Positions 32,935 to 42,098 of a DNA stretch of 64,000 bases are shown here, one piece after another. The notes below the pieces were generated by a model, which worked only from the letters and a program-made list of their open reading frames with translations, had not been told where the DNA came from and ran no database searches. Position numbers and translations under genes: made by a program. The DNA comes from CALAED01 sp036378315. Lineage in GTDB: Bacteria; Actinomycetota; Actinomycetes; Streptosporangiales; Streptosporangiaceae. Each line of letters begins with the position of its first letter. Position 1 is the first letter of the stretch. The stretch is from NCBI GenBank assembly GCA_036378315.1, contig DASUWU010000112.1, positions 22,777-86,776 on the forward strand, written 5' to 3'.

Positions 32935-35838
32935 ATGGAGGGGCGTGCTGGCTCGTCTCCGAAGGGGACGCCGCCGCTGGTCGGAAGGCAGCACGCGCTT
33001 CGGACCTTCACCGAATGCCTCGACTCCGCCGCCGGCGGCGCTTTCCAGTTCCTCGGCCTGGTCGGCGAGCCCGGCGCCGGCAAGACCCGGCTGCTGGCCG
33101 AGCTCGCCGCGGCCGCGCAGGCGCGCTACCTCCCGGTGCTGTGGGGGCGGGCGGCCGAGCACGAGCAGCAGATGCCGTTCGGCATGGTGGTCGACGCGCT
33201 GGACGACCACCTCGAGACCTGCGCCGACCTGCTGCCGGACGCGCTCGGGCTGGCGACGATGCGGTCGCTGGCCACGGTGTTCCCTTCGCTGTCGGCCGCA
33301 CAGCACGACGAAGCCGGGCTCGACACCGACCAGACCGGCCTTGCCCGCTACCGGCTCTACCGGGCGATCAGGCAGCTGCTCGATGAGCTGGCCGGGCCGT
33401 CCGGCCTCGTGCTCATCCTCGATGACGCGCACTGGGCCGACGACACCTCAGCCGAGCTGCTCGACCATCTCGTCCGGCATCCGGCGCGCGGCCGGGTCCT
33501 GATCGCGGTCTCCTACCGTCCGGCGCAGGTCTCGCCGCGGCTGGCCACGCTGGTGGAGACGGCCGCCCAGACGCCGGGCAGCCACGGGCGGCTGGTCACG
33601 GTGGGGCCGCTGACCGAGACCGAGGTCGCGCAGTTCCTCGGCCCGCACGTGAACCGCTCGCGCGTACGGTCGCTGTACGAGGCCAGCGGCGGCAACCCGT
33701 TCTACCTCGAGGCGCTGAGCCGGATCGACGGGACGCCGGTCGCGGCCGGCGAGGACGAGGGCGAGCTGCCGCGCGCCGTGCAGGCGGCGCTGCAGGTCGA
33801 GCTGGACGCGCTGTCCCCCGACGCGCAGCGGGTGGCGCGGGCGGCCGCGGTGGCGGCGGACGAGTTCGAGCCCGGCCTCGCCGCCGCGGCGGCCGAGGTC
33901 TCCGAGGCCGTCGCACTGGCGGCGATCGACGAGCTGGTCGCCCGCGACGTGGTGCGGCCGGCGGCGTCGGCCGGGCGGTTCGCCTTCCGGCATTCGCTCG
34001 TCAGGTACGCCGCCTACAGCTCCGCCGCCGCCGGCTGGCGGCTGGCCGCGCACGCCAGGATCGCCGCGCATCTCGCCGAACGCGGCGCGCCCGCGACGGC
34101 GCGCGCCCATCACGTGGAACGCTCTGGCCGGCTCGGTGACCAGGCCGCCATCGACACCCTCGTCGAGGCCGCGCGGTCGGTGGCCGGGCAGGCGCCCGGC
34201 ACCGCGGCGCACTGGCTGGCGGCCGCGCTGCGGCTGCTGCCCAACGACCATGAGGCACGGCCGGAGCTGATGCTCGAGCTGGCCACGGCCAAGGCGGTGT
34301 CCGGCCACATCACCGAGGGCCGCGACACCGCGCGGGAGGCGCTGCGGCTGCTGCCTGCCGACGACTTCGTCCGGCGGGCCAGGGCGGCGCGGATCGTCGG
34401 GCTGATGGAACGCTACCTGGGCCGGCCGCACCAGGGCCGCACGCTGATCCTCGACGAGCTGCGCAAGGTGCCCGACCCGCGGTCCGCGCCCGCGGTGCTG
34501 CTGCGGCTGCGTCTTGTGGCCGACAGCCTGATGCGCAGCGACCTGCGCGCCGCGCAGGCCGTACTCGACCTGATGCCCGACAGCGAGCCGGGCTGGGAGC
34601 CGAGCCTGCCGCTGGCGATCGCCGCGATGCGGCCGCTGCCGCTGCTGGCCGCCGGGCGCGCCATCCACGCCATCCGCGCGCTCGACGCCGCCGCGCAGCT
34701 GATGGCCGAGGCCGCCGACGAGCACCTCGACGACTGGATGGACGCCATCGCGTGGATGTGCTGGACCGAGATGATGCTGGGGCGCTACCAAAGCGCCAGG
34801 GGGCATTTCGAGCGGCTCATCTCCGTCGCACGCTCCACCGGGCAGAGCTACATCATCGCCAACCTGCTGGCCGGTCTCGCCCACACCTACGTGGTGCTCG
34901 GCCGGCTCGCCGACGCCGGCGTCGCGGCCGAGGAGGCGGCCGACGCGGCCACGATGGTCGGGTCCGGGCAGCAGGCCGTCTTCGCGCTCAACCAGCAGTG
35001 CCTGGTCGCGAGCTGGTCCGGCGACCACGAGGCGGCGCTGGCCTTCGCCGACCAGGCCGTCGCCCGCGCGGCCAACACCACCGAGTGGTGGGGCGCCATG
35101 GCCCACTACTACCGCGCCGTCGCCCTCATCAACGCCGACCGCGCCGACGAGGGCGCGGCCATCCTGATCCGCATCTGCCAGCCGTTCGACCGGCCCCGCC
35201 TCGACCCGGCCACGTTGCTGTCGGTGTGCGAGACGCTGGCCAAGATCGAGGCCGACCGCGGCCGGCACGGCGAGGCGGCGACCTGGGCCGACCGCGCCGA
35301 GGCCCGGGCCCACCGCGACCTGGAGACCAGCATCGGGTTCGCCCGCCTCGCCCGCGCGCACGCCGAACGCGCCGCCGACCCCGGCAAGGCGGCCGCGCAC
35401 GCGCACGAGGCTGCCGAGGTGTTCGCCGCGGCAGAGCTGCGCCTCGACGCCGGCCGGGCCGCCCTCACCGCCGGTCTGGCCTACACCGAGGCGGGCGAGC
35501 CCGCCCGCGCCCGCGACGAGCTGCGCACCGCGGCCGACATCTTCGAGGACTGCGGCGCCCGTACGCTGCAGCGCTTCGTCAACCGCGAGCAGCGCCGCCT
35601 CGGCGTGCGGGTGCCGGCGGCCACCAGCCGCGCCACCGGCCCGCACGGCCTGTCCCGGCGCGAGTCCGAGGTCGCCGCCCTCGTCGCCGAAGGGCTGACC
35701 AACCACCAGATCGCGGCGAAGCTCTTCCTCAGCGAGCGCACCATCGAGACCCACCTGTCCCGGATCTTCACCAAGCTCGGCGTCACCTCCCGGGTCGGCG
35801 TGGTCAACGCCCTGCCGCGCCGGGCCGACGACGGCTGA
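32935..35838 (+). CDS. LAL-family LuxR transcriptional regulator, paralogue of the 4406-7315 gene
   Basis: The protein has 967 residues. Walker A is GEPGAGKTRLL, Walker B-like LVLILDDAHWAD, then a long helical repeat region, and a C-terminal LuxR helix-turn-helix (LSRRESEVAALVAEGLTNHQ and onward). It aligns with the left-hand LAL protein over its whole length, including stretches such as RCLVASWSGDDEAAL against QCLVASWSGDHEAAL. The ATG at 32935 has a GAGAGG upstream; the frame is open to 32851. It is a likely ATP-dependent activator of this cluster. Having two similar LAL proteins at opposite ends suggests duplication and perhaps separate inputs. Confidence 0.93.
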   Translation: MEGRAGSSPKGTPPLVGRQHALRTFTECLDSAAGGAFQFLGLVGEPGAGKTRLLAELAAAAQARYLPVLWGRAAEHEQQMPFGMVVDALDDHLETCADLLPDALGLATMRSLATVFPSLSAAQHDEAGLDTDQTGLARYRLYRAIRQLLDELAGPSGLVLILDDAHWADDTSAELLDHLVRHPARGRVLIAVSYRPAQVSPRLATLVETAAQTPGSHGRLVTVGPLTETEVAQFLGPHVNRSRVRSLYEASGGNPFYLEALSRIDGTPVAAGEDEGELPRAVQAALQVELDALSPDAQRVARAAAVAADEFEPGLAAAAAEVSEAVALAAIDELVARDVVRPAASAGRFAFRHSLVRYAAYSSAAAGWRLAAHARIAAHLAERGAPATARAHHVERSGRLGDQAAIDTLVEAARSVAGQAPGTAAHWLAAALRLLPNDHEARPELMLELATAKAVSGHITEGRDTAREALRLLPADDFVRRARAARIVGLMERYLGRPHQGRTLILDELRKVPDPRSAPAVLLRLRLVADSLMRSDLRAAQAVLDLMPDSEPGWEPSLPLAIAAMRPLPLLAAGRAIHAIRALDAAAQLMAEAADEHLDDWMDAIAWMCWTEMMLGRYQSARGHFERLISVARSTGQSYIIANLLAGLAHTYVVLGRLADAGVAAEEAADAATMVGSGQQAVFALNQQCLVASWSGDHEAALAFADQAVARAANTTEWWGAMAHYYRAVALINADRADEGAAILIRICQPFDRPRLDPATLLSVCETLAKIEADRGRHGEAATWADRAEARAHRDLETSIGFARLARAHAERAADPGKAAAHAHEAAEVFAAAELRLDAGRAALTAGLAYTEAGEPARARDELRTAADIFEDCGARTLQRFVNREQRRLGVRVPAATSRATGPHGLSRRESEVAALVAEGLTNHQIAAKLFLSERTIETHLSRIFTKLGVTSRVGVVNALPRRADDG

Positions 35839-35862
35839 CCGGAGCGGGCGGCGCGCCAGGAC

Positions 35863-35880
35863 CCCGCCGGAACCGGCGGG
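35863..35880 (+). terminator. Short GC hairpin after the second LAL gene
   Basis: CCCGCCG and CGGCGGG flank a GAAC loop 24 bases past the stop codon. No T-run follows, but GC hairpins without T-tracts commonly act as terminators in actinomycetes. It may mark the right end of the biosynthetic cluster. Confidence 0.5.
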
Positions 35881-36123
35881 CCACCGGCCACGTCTGACCG
35901 GCATACACAGGCACCCCCCGACCGGAGGGCCCACCCCCCGACCCGGCGACCGCCCGACCGGCGGCCTTCCCGGACCGGGCCGCCGCGTTCCCCCCGACCG
36001 CCACAACCCGGCTGTACGGGATCGCGATCAGGAGATGCCGTACATAAGGCAGGGTTTTCCACGACACGCGGAACCACCCCGTATCGGCATGATTAACCCC
36101 GTTGTCTACGGGAGGACAGTGTC

Positions 36124-37242
36124 ATGGGTGCCCGGATACCGCGGTTCACGCTCGAAGGCGTCGAGAACGCACAGGTGTCGGTGCATCCGTTCGCGACCGA
36201 GGACGGCCTCGGGCTCAACCTGACCCGGTTCCACCGCGCCGACTGCGACGACGTCGTGGTGCTGATCCACGGGCTGACCACGTCCAGCGACCTGTTCATC
36301 ATGCCCGAGCACCGCAACCTGGTGAGCTGCCTGCTCGACGACGGCTTCACCGACGTGTGGGTGCTCGACTTCCGGATGAGCAACCGGTTCCCGTACAACA
36401 TGGAGACCGACCGCTACTCGCTCGACGACATCGCGCACTGGGACCACCCCGCCGCCCTCGCCGAGGTGCGCCGGCACGTCGGCGACCGCCGGGTGCACGT
36501 CATCGCGCACTGCCTCGGCTCGGCGTCGTTCGCGATGAGCCTGTTCGGCGGCGCCGTCGAGGACATCGCCAGCCTGGTCTGCAACAGCGTCGCGCTCACC
36601 CCGCGGGTGCCCACCTGGTCCAAGGTCAAGCTCAACTTCGGACCGTTCCTGCTCGACTACGTCCTGAAGCTGCCGTTCATCGACCCCAGGTTCAGCACCG
36701 CGCGGCCGTTCACCAAGGGCTGGATGCTCGCGGGCCTGGTGTCGGCGTTCCACCGCGAGTGCGACGTGCGCTCCTGCCACATGGTCAGCTTCATGTGGGG
36801 CAGCGGCCACCCGGCGATGTACGACCACTCCAGCCTTGAGCAGGTCACCCACGAGCGCACCGCCGACATCTACGGCGCCTGCGACGTGAACTACTACCGG
36901 CACATGCGCAGGATGGTCCGGGCCGGCCGCGCCGTGCGGTACGACCCGGCCGACCCGCGGCACGCCGGCCTGCCCGCCGACTACCTCGAGCACGCGGCCG
37001 ACGTCCGCACGCCGGTGCTGTTCGTCACCGGCGACAAGAACCGGGTCTTCGCCGACTCCAACGTCGTCTGCCACCAGGTGCTGTCAGCGGCGGCGCCCGG
37101 GCTGCACGAGCTAACGGTGATCCCCGGCTACGGCCACCAGGATCCGATCATGGGGAAGAACGCCTACCGCGACGTGTTCCCGCAGATGATCGCCTTCCTG
37201 AAGAAGCACAGCATCCAGCGGCACACGGGGGGCGCGCGATGA
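36124..37242 (+). CDS. Alpha/beta hydrolase with Cys nucleophile, partner of the GMC oxidoreductase
   Basis: The protein has 372 residues. The oxyanion motif is LIHGLTTSSD. The nucleophile elbow reads AHCLGSASF, with Cys where most lipases and esterases have Ser. The acid is probably the Asp in FVTGDKN and the His is in GYGHQDP. The ATG at 36124 is preceded by GGGAGGA. The stop overlaps the GMC gene start (ATGA), so the two are co-translated. Similar hydrolase domains are known beside, or fused to, ChoD-type GMC oxidoreductases, which suggests sterol or other hydrophobic alcohol ester metabolism. An inverted repeat TGTACGG/CCGTACA lies upstream at 36013-36044. Confidence 0.88.
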   Translation: MGARIPRFTLEGVENAQVSVHPFATEDGLGLNLTRFHRADCDDVVVLIHGLTTSSDLFIMPEHRNLVSCLLDDGFTDVWVLDFRMSNRFPYNMETDRYSLDDIAHWDHPAALAEVRRHVGDRRVHVIAHCLGSASFAMSLFGGAVEDIASLVCNSVALTPRVPTWSKVKLNFGPFLLDYVLKLPFIDPRFSTARPFTKGWMLAGLVSAFHRECDVRSCHMVSFMWGSGHPAMYDHSSLEQVTHERTADIYGACDVNYYRHMRRMVRAGRAVRYDPADPRHAGLPADYLEHAADVRTPVLFVTGDKNRVFADSNVVCHQVLSAAAPGLHELTVIPGYGHQDPIMGKNAYRDVFPQMIAFLKKHSIQRHTGGAR

Positions 37243-39680
37243 CCGCGACAGAACACTGCGACGCCGTCGTCGTCGGGTCCGGCTTCGGCGGCTCGGTCTC
37301 CGCCTATCGCCTGGCCCAGGCCGGCCTGTCGGTCGTCGTGATGGAGCGCGGTCAGGCCTATCCGCCGGGCTCGTTCGGCCGGTCGCCGGCCCGGCTGGGC
37401 AAGTCCTTCTGGGACCCGAGCGAGGGCCTGTACGGCCTGTTCGACGTGTGGAGCTTCGGGGGTTCCGGCGGCTTCGACTCGGTCGTCTCTGCCGGCCTGG
37501 GCGGCGGTTCGCTGATCTACGCCAACGTGCTGCTGCGCAAGGACGAGAAGTGGTTCGTGCACGAGGACCCGCTGCCGCACGGCGGATACGAGTCCTGGCC
37601 GGTCACCCGCGGCGACCTCGACCCGCACTACGACGAGGTCGAACGCATGCTGGGCGCCACGCCGTACCCGCTCGACCGGCCGGCGTACACCGACACGCCC
37701 AAGGCGCACGCCATGCAGGACGCGGCCGCCGAGCTCGGGCTCGACTGGCGGCTACCGCCGCTGGCGATCAGCTTCTCGCCGAGCAAGGGCGCCGAGCCCG
37801 GCCTCGGCCTGCCGATCGTGGCCCCGGAGTACGGCAACCTGCACGGCCTCGAGCGGCGCACCTGCAACCTGTGCGGCGAGTGCGACTTCGGGTGCAACGA
37901 GGGCGCGAAGAACACCCTCGACCACAACTACCTGTCGGCCGCCAAGCACCACGGCGCGGACATCCGCACCCAGCACGAGGTGCGAGGGATCAGGCCGCGG
38001 CCGGGCGGCGGGTACGAGGTCGACTACGTCGTCCATGACGTGGCGCGCGCCGGCGCGACGTACAACACCCAAAAGCTGCGGGTCCACACCATCGGCTGCG
38101 AGCGGCTCGTTCTCGGTGCCGGCACCTACGGCACGTCCTACCTGCTGCTGCGCAACCGGGCCAACTTTCCCGGCCTCAGCCGGGCGCTCGGCACCCGCTA
38201 CTGCGGCAACGGCGACCTGCTCGCCTTCCTGCTGCGCGCGCACGACCGTGACCGCACCCGCCCGCTGGACGCCAGCCGCGGCCCGGTCATCACCAGCGCG
38301 ATCCGGCTGCCCGACGAGCTCGACGGGCTTGGCGGCAGCGGGCGCGGCGCCTACATCCAGGACGGCGGCTACCCCGACTTCGTGAGCTGGATGGTGAGCG
38401 GTGCCGACGTGACCCACGAGCTCGGCTGGGTCATCAAGATGATGCTCAAGAAGTTCCGCGAGTTCGCCACGCACGCGCCGGACACCAACATGTCGGCCGA
38501 GCTGTCCGAGCTGATCAGCGACGGCGCGCTGGCGGTCAGCTCGCTGCCGCTGCTCGGCATGGGCCGGGACGTGCCGGACGGCGTGTTGCGCCTGCGGAAC
38601 GGGTGCCTGGACGCCGAGTGGACCACCAAGACCAGCGAGGCGCATTTCGAGCGGATGCGCAAGACCATGCAGCGCATCGCCGACGTTCTCGGCGCCGACT
38701 TCGCCGACAACCCGATGTGGTTCCGCAAGCGGATCATCACCGTGCATCCGCTCGGCGGCGCGCCGATGGGCACGCATCCCGACCAGGGCGTGTGCGACGG
38801 CTTCGGCGAGGTGTACGGCTTCCCCGGGCTCTACATCGCCGACGGGGCGGCGCTGCCGGGTCCGGTGGGCGCCAACCCTTCCCTGACCATCGCGGCGCTC
38901 GCCGACCGCATGGCCACGCACCTGCTGGAGACCAGGGGGCACAGCGGGGGGAACAGTGGGGGGCACAGCGGGGGGACAAACGGGGGGAATTCGGGGGTCG
39001 GGCCGGCCTCGGCCGGTCCGGTTCGGGGGACGGGGGACGACGCGGCGTGCGACCCGGAGTTGGGGGACGCCGGGCGTACGTCGCTGTCGTTTACCGAGGA
39101 GATGAAGGGGTTCTACGTCACCGGGGAGAGCAATCCCGGTGGAGCCGAGCTCGCCGACCATCGGGAGCGGTTCGCGTTCCGGCTGACGATTACGGCCGAC
39201 GACGTGAACCGGTTCCTGGCGGAGACCGGGCATACGGCGACGGCTGAGGGATGGATCGACGCCGCAGCTTGCGGGGGCCGGCGTCAGGTCGAACGGGGCT
39301 GGTTCAATCTGTTCGTGCCGGCCGGCGCGGCGGATCGCCGGCTGATGAAGTACCGGCTGTACTTCACGGACGGCGCCGGCCAGCCCCGCACCCTCAGCGG
39401 ATGGAAGAACGTCCATCACGGTCCGCCCACGCACATCTGGCCGGACACCTCGACCCTGTTCTTCAGGGTGCTGGCGGGGCACGTGCCGGAAGGCGAGGAC
39501 GAGCAGGCCCGCATCATCGGCGCGGGGATCCTGCACATCGAGCTGACCGACTTCGCGCATCAGCTCACCACCTTCAGGACGCATGGTCCGCATCACCTGG
39601 CGGCGCTCACCCGGTTCGGCAAGTTCTTCGCCGGCGAACTGTGGGATGTGTACGGGCCGGGCCACGACGACGAAAGCTAA
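37239..39680 (+). CDS. GMC-family oxidoreductase (ChoD-like) with extra C-terminal domain
   Basis: The protein has 813 residues. Residues 1-570 form the FAD-binding GMC oxidoreductase: VVVGSGFGGSVSAYRLA at the start, the Cys cluster CNLCGECDFGC with GAKNTLDHNYL near residue 210, and a C-terminal HPLGGAPMGTHP followed by GLYIADGAALPGPVGANPS. This is the cholesterol-oxidase-like (ChoD) subgroup. A Gly/Ser/His/Asn linker follows (about 567-590). Then comes a domain of about 190 residues (FYVTGESNPGGAELADHRER onward) also seen in long GMC proteins of unclear function. The substrate is unknown; sterol or long-chain alcohol oxidation is inferred from the family and its hydrolase partner. Confidence 0.88.
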   Translation: MTATEHCDAVVVGSGFGGSVSAYRLAQAGLSVVVMERGQAYPPGSFGRSPARLGKSFWDPSEGLYGLFDVWSFGGSGGFDSVVSAGLGGGSLIYANVLLRKDEKWFVHEDPLPHGGYESWPVTRGDLDPHYDEVERMLGATPYPLDRPAYTDTPKAHAMQDAAAELGLDWRLPPLAISFSPSKGAEPGLGLPIVAPEYGNLHGLERRTCNLCGECDFGCNEGAKNTLDHNYLSAAKHHGADIRTQHEVRGIRPRPGGGYEVDYVVHDVARAGATYNTQKLRVHTIGCERLVLGAGTYGTSYLLLRNRANFPGLSRALGTRYCGNGDLLAFLLRAHDRDRTRPLDASRGPVITSAIRLPDELDGLGGSGRGAYIQDGGYPDFVSWMVSGADVTHELGWVIKMMLKKFREFATHAPDTNMSAELSELISDGALAVSSLPLLGMGRDVPDGVLRLRNGCLDAEWTTKTSEAHFERMRKTMQRIADVLGADFADNPMWFRKRIITVHPLGGAPMGTHPDQGVCDGFGEVYGFPGLYIADGAALPGPVGANPSLTIAALADRMATHLLETRGHSGGNSGGHSGGTNGGNSGVGPASAGPVRGTGDDAACDPELGDAGRTSLSFTEEMKGFYVTGESNPGGAELADHRERFAFRLTITADDVNRFLAETGHTATAEGWIDAAACGGRRQVERGWFNLFVPAGAADRRLMKYRLYFTDGAGQPRTLSGWKNVHHGPPTHIWPDTSTLFFRVLAGHVPEGEDEQARIIGAGILHIELTDFAHQLTTFRTHGPHHLAALTRFGKFFAGELWDVYGPGHDDES
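38937..38998 (+). repeat. G-rich imperfect 12-bp repeats encoding the linker of the GMC protein
   Basis: Five imperfect copies of a unit like CACAGCGGGGGG lie head to tail and encode HSGG, NSGG, HSGG, TNGG and NSGV. Six-base G runs recur every 12 bases on the coding strand. The DNA could fold into a G-quadruplex, although the protein role is simply a flexible linker. Confidence 0.8.
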
Positions 39681-39704
39681 CGCGGCGAAGCACCTCTATC
39701 CCGG

Positions 39705-39739
39705 CCGCGCCCCGGGCGGTTCTCCCGCCCGGGGCGCGG
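39705..39739. terminator. Strong bidirectional hairpin between convergent genes
   Basis: A perfect 15-bp GC stem (CCGCGCCCCGGGCGG and its complement) with a TTCTC loop lies 24 bases after the GMC stop and just before the stop of the convergent secreted-protein gene. It should terminate both. Confidence 0.85.
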
Positions 39740-39746
39740 TCGTGCC

Positions 39747-41201
39747 CTACCTGAGCCGGATCGGGGCGTGCTGGCTCGGCTGGTGGCCCGAGGTGACCAC
39801 CGGCGCCGCGGCGGAGCTCACCGCCCCGGAGCCGATCGGCAGCCCGCCCGTCGGCACGTCCATCGGCTCGTTGAACGTGCTGCCGGACGGCGCGGTGGCG
39901 ACCGCGAACGCGGGCCAGGCGCGGCCGTTCACGATCGAGGTGGAGATGTAGTCGCCGACCATGCGGCCCTGGCTGGTGTTGGCGATCGACGCCAGCGTGA
40001 ACGGGCCGGCGAGCTGCGTCGGCGTCGTCCAGGTCGAGCCGCCGTTCGTCGACGACGTGTAGCCGACGGTGAGCTGGCAGGTGGACGCGCTGCAGGAGGC
40101 CGTCGGGTAACGGTAGTACGCCACCGCCAGCCGGGCGGTGCCGCCCGACGTGCCCACGTCCACCCCGACGCCCGGGATGAAGTGGTCGCCGCCGTCGCTG
40201 GTCACCCGGGTGACCGGACCCCAGGTCGTCTCGCTGGTCGACTTGCTCATCACGATGTCGTTGGCCGGGCAGCCGGACTGGAACCGGCAGTCCTGCCACA
40301 CGACGTACGCCGTGCCGGCCGCGTCGATCTCGGCGGACGGCAACGCCTCGGTGCGCAGCCCGCCCGCGACGGTGTGGTCCTGGATGGAGGACACCAGCAC
40401 GCTGGCCCGCCAGGTCGCGCCGCCGTCGATCGACCGGAACGAGCGGATCTGGTCGTTGTTGCTCAGGTACGGGACCAGCACGGTGCCGTTCGGCCGCACG
40501 ACGGGCTGGCCGCCCAACCCGGTGACACTGGTGGAGCGGACGGTCCAGCTCGTGCCGCCGTTGGTGGACACCGCCATGCGCACCGCGTTGCCGGCGCCGT
40601 TGTCGTCGAACTCGGTATAGCAGTTGCCGAAGAACGGGCTGGACGGGGTGTTGTCGCAGGCGATCCAGTTCTTGTCCAGGTTGCCGCTCCCGGCGCTGGC
40701 CGTCGTCACCGGGTTCGACCAGGTGCGGCCGCCGTCGGTGGAACGGCTGGTCAGCACCGCGGCCCCGACCACTCCGCTGGTGTCCCTGATCGCCAGGGAC
40801 GAGATCATCCAGACGTTGTCCTGGGCGTCGAAGGCGACCGCGGCGTCGCTGACCCGGTTGAACGAGCCGGCCGGCGAGGAGAACGTGGTGATGCCGGGCA
40901 GGAACCCGTGCGTCCAGGTGGCGCCGCCGTCATTGGACGTGGCGAAGCCGATGTCGGACGCGCCGCCGTCGAAGAAGCGACCCACTTGGAACGCGGACAC
41001 GATCGTGTTGCCCGAGGCGAACGTGTCCGGCTCGACCTCGGTGGCGTGCTGGCTGGTCGAGTTGGTGAACGGGTCGCTGCTCACCTGGGTGAGCGCCACG
41101 TTGGCGTACGCGGGGGCCGTGCTGATGACCAAGCCGGTCAGCGCACCGACCACGGCGAGCGGCAGGGCGGAGAGCCTGCGCAGGCGGGCGGGGGAAAGCA
41201 C
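39747..41201 (-). CDS. Secreted Asp-box (BNR) repeat protein, sialidase-superfamily fold
   Basis: The GTG at 41201 has AAGGAGG six bases upstream; an ATG at 41225 would place that site inside the gene. It gives 484 residues with a signal peptide (LRRLSALPLAVVGALTGLVI, cleaved after PAYA). The mature protein holds five Asp boxes of the S-x-D/N-x-G-x-T/S-W type: SNDGGATW, STDGGRTW, STNGGTSW, SIDGGATW and STNGGSTW. This marks a six-bladed beta-propeller as in sialidases and related glycosidases. I cannot identify the Arg triad and Tyr/Glu needed for sialidase activity, so it may be another exo-glycosidase or a binding protein. Confidence 0.85.
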   Translation of the reverse strand: MLSPARLRRLSALPLAVVGALTGLVISTAPAYANVALTQVSSDPFTNSTSQHATEVEPDTFASGNTIVSAFQVGRFFDGGASDIGFATSNDGGATWTHGFLPGITTFSSPAGSFNRVSDAAVAFDAQDNVWMISSLAIRDTSGVVGAAVLTSRSTDGGRTWSNPVTTASAGSGNLDKNWIACDNTPSSPFFGNCYTEFDDNGAGNAVRMAVSTNGGTSWTVRSTSVTGLGGQPVVRPNGTVLVPYLSNNDQIRSFRSIDGGATWRASVLVSSIQDHTVAGGLRTEALPSAEIDAAGTAYVVWQDCRFQSGCPANDIVMSKSTSETTWGPVTRVTSDGGDHFIPGVGVDVGTSGGTARLAVAYYRYPTASCSASTCQLTVGYTSSTNGGSTWTTPTQLAGPFTLASIANTSQGRMVGDYISTSIVNGRAWPAFAVATAPSGSTFNEPMDVPTGGLPIGSGAVSSAAAPVVTSGHQPSQHAPIRLR

Positions 41202-41309
41202 GAGGGACCTCCTTGTGGGGGCCATAGGCCGACGGTGCCGACCGTTGTGGGGTCTGGCAGTCGGCACCGGCTCGCCGTAGCGAGCGTCCCTCAATGTGCG
41301 GATAATTGA

Positions 41310-41323
41310 CCTTGACGTCAAGG
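41310..41323. promoter_or_regulatory. Perfect 14-bp palindrome upstream of the Asp-box protein gene
   Basis: CCTTGACGTCAAGG is fully self-complementary and lies 109 bp before the GTG start, in the 217-bp gap to the next minus-strand gene's end. It is a candidate operator. No factor can be assigned. Confidence 0.45.
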
Positions 41324-41418
41324 CCCGAGTTAGTCGACCAACTCCTGACCTGCCGTTACGGCCTCATCCGGTCATGGCCTCCTCGGGGAGGGCCCCGGTT
41401 CCCAGGCGGAGCCTCGGC

Positions 41419-41823
41419 CTATCTCGGCTCGAGGACGACGATCGGGATGTCGCGGTCGGTCTTCGTCTGGTACTCGTCGTAGTCGGGCCAGACGGCCGCC
41501 ATCTTCCGCCACAGGGCCGGCTTCTCCTCGGCGGTGGCGGTGCGCGCCCGTGCCGCGAACCTGTCGCCCCACACCTGGACCGTCACGTTGGGCTCGGCCT
41601 GGAGGTTGAGGTACCAGGCCGGCGGCTCGGGCGACCCGCCCTTCGACGCCACGACGAGGTAGTTGTCCCCGTCCTTCTGGTAGATGAGGGGCTTGATGCG
41701 CTCCTGGCCGGACTTGCGGCCGACCGTGGTCAGCAGGAGCACCGGGACGCCCGGCTGCCAGTCATGGCCCTCGCGGCCGTCGGTCGCGATGTAGCGCCGG
41801 ACATGTTCGTCTCCGAAAAGCAT
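41419..41823 (-). CDS. Deazaflavin-dependent oxidoreductase, Ddn/nitroreductase-like
   Basis: The protein has 134 residues from the ATG at 41823 with GGGAGG close upstream. The typical segments are VLLLTTVGRKSGQERIKPLIYQ (cofactor-binding core) and YLVVASKGGSPEPPAWYLNL, matching F420-dependent Ddn-type proteins, which are common in actinobacteria. It is a small soluble split-barrel enzyme that would use reduced F420 to reduce quinones or other substrates. It stands alone between secreted-protein genes. The end of the protein, DRDIPIVVLEP, is also typical of the family. Confidence 0.88.
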   Translation of the reverse strand: MLFGDEHVRRYIATDGREGHDWQPGVPVLLLTTVGRKSGQERIKPLIYQKDGDNYLVVASKGGSPEPPAWYLNLQAEPNVTVQVWGDRFAARARTATAEEKPALWRKMAAVWPDYDEYQTKTDRDIPIVVLEPR

Positions 41824-42098
41824 GGCCTCCCTTTCTCGATCCCGTCCTTGACCCGGTCGATCCAACCACGGCAACAGCCGGTACCGCGATCATGTTCCCC
41901 CGCGCGTCGCCGTTACAGTTCGTCACCGTCTGTGTACGGTCGTGTCCCGGCGTAAGTCATCCACGAAAGACGATGAGTCAGGTCCCGTCAAGGGCGAAAC
42001 ACCACGAAAAACCGCATAAACTCCACCATTTTCTCAACTGTCATTCCGGCGTATAAGTATGGGTAGTCGTCATCCGACCCGGCCCCACTGGAGAGCCG

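Noticed and set aside
33448..36006. An 852-codon minus-strand frame opposite the second LAL gene
   Set aside because: Composition is Gly/Arg/Val/Asp biased without motifs, and the plus-strand LAL protein has clear Walker and LuxR motifs over the same DNA.
37752..39665. A 637-codon minus-strand frame opposite the GMC gene
   Set aside because: No domain or ribosome site is seen; the GMC protein is well supported on the other strand.
39768..41309. A 513-codon plus-strand frame opposite the Asp-box protein gene
   Set aside because: The minus-strand gene has a signal peptide, a ribosome site and five Asp boxes; the plus frame has none of these.
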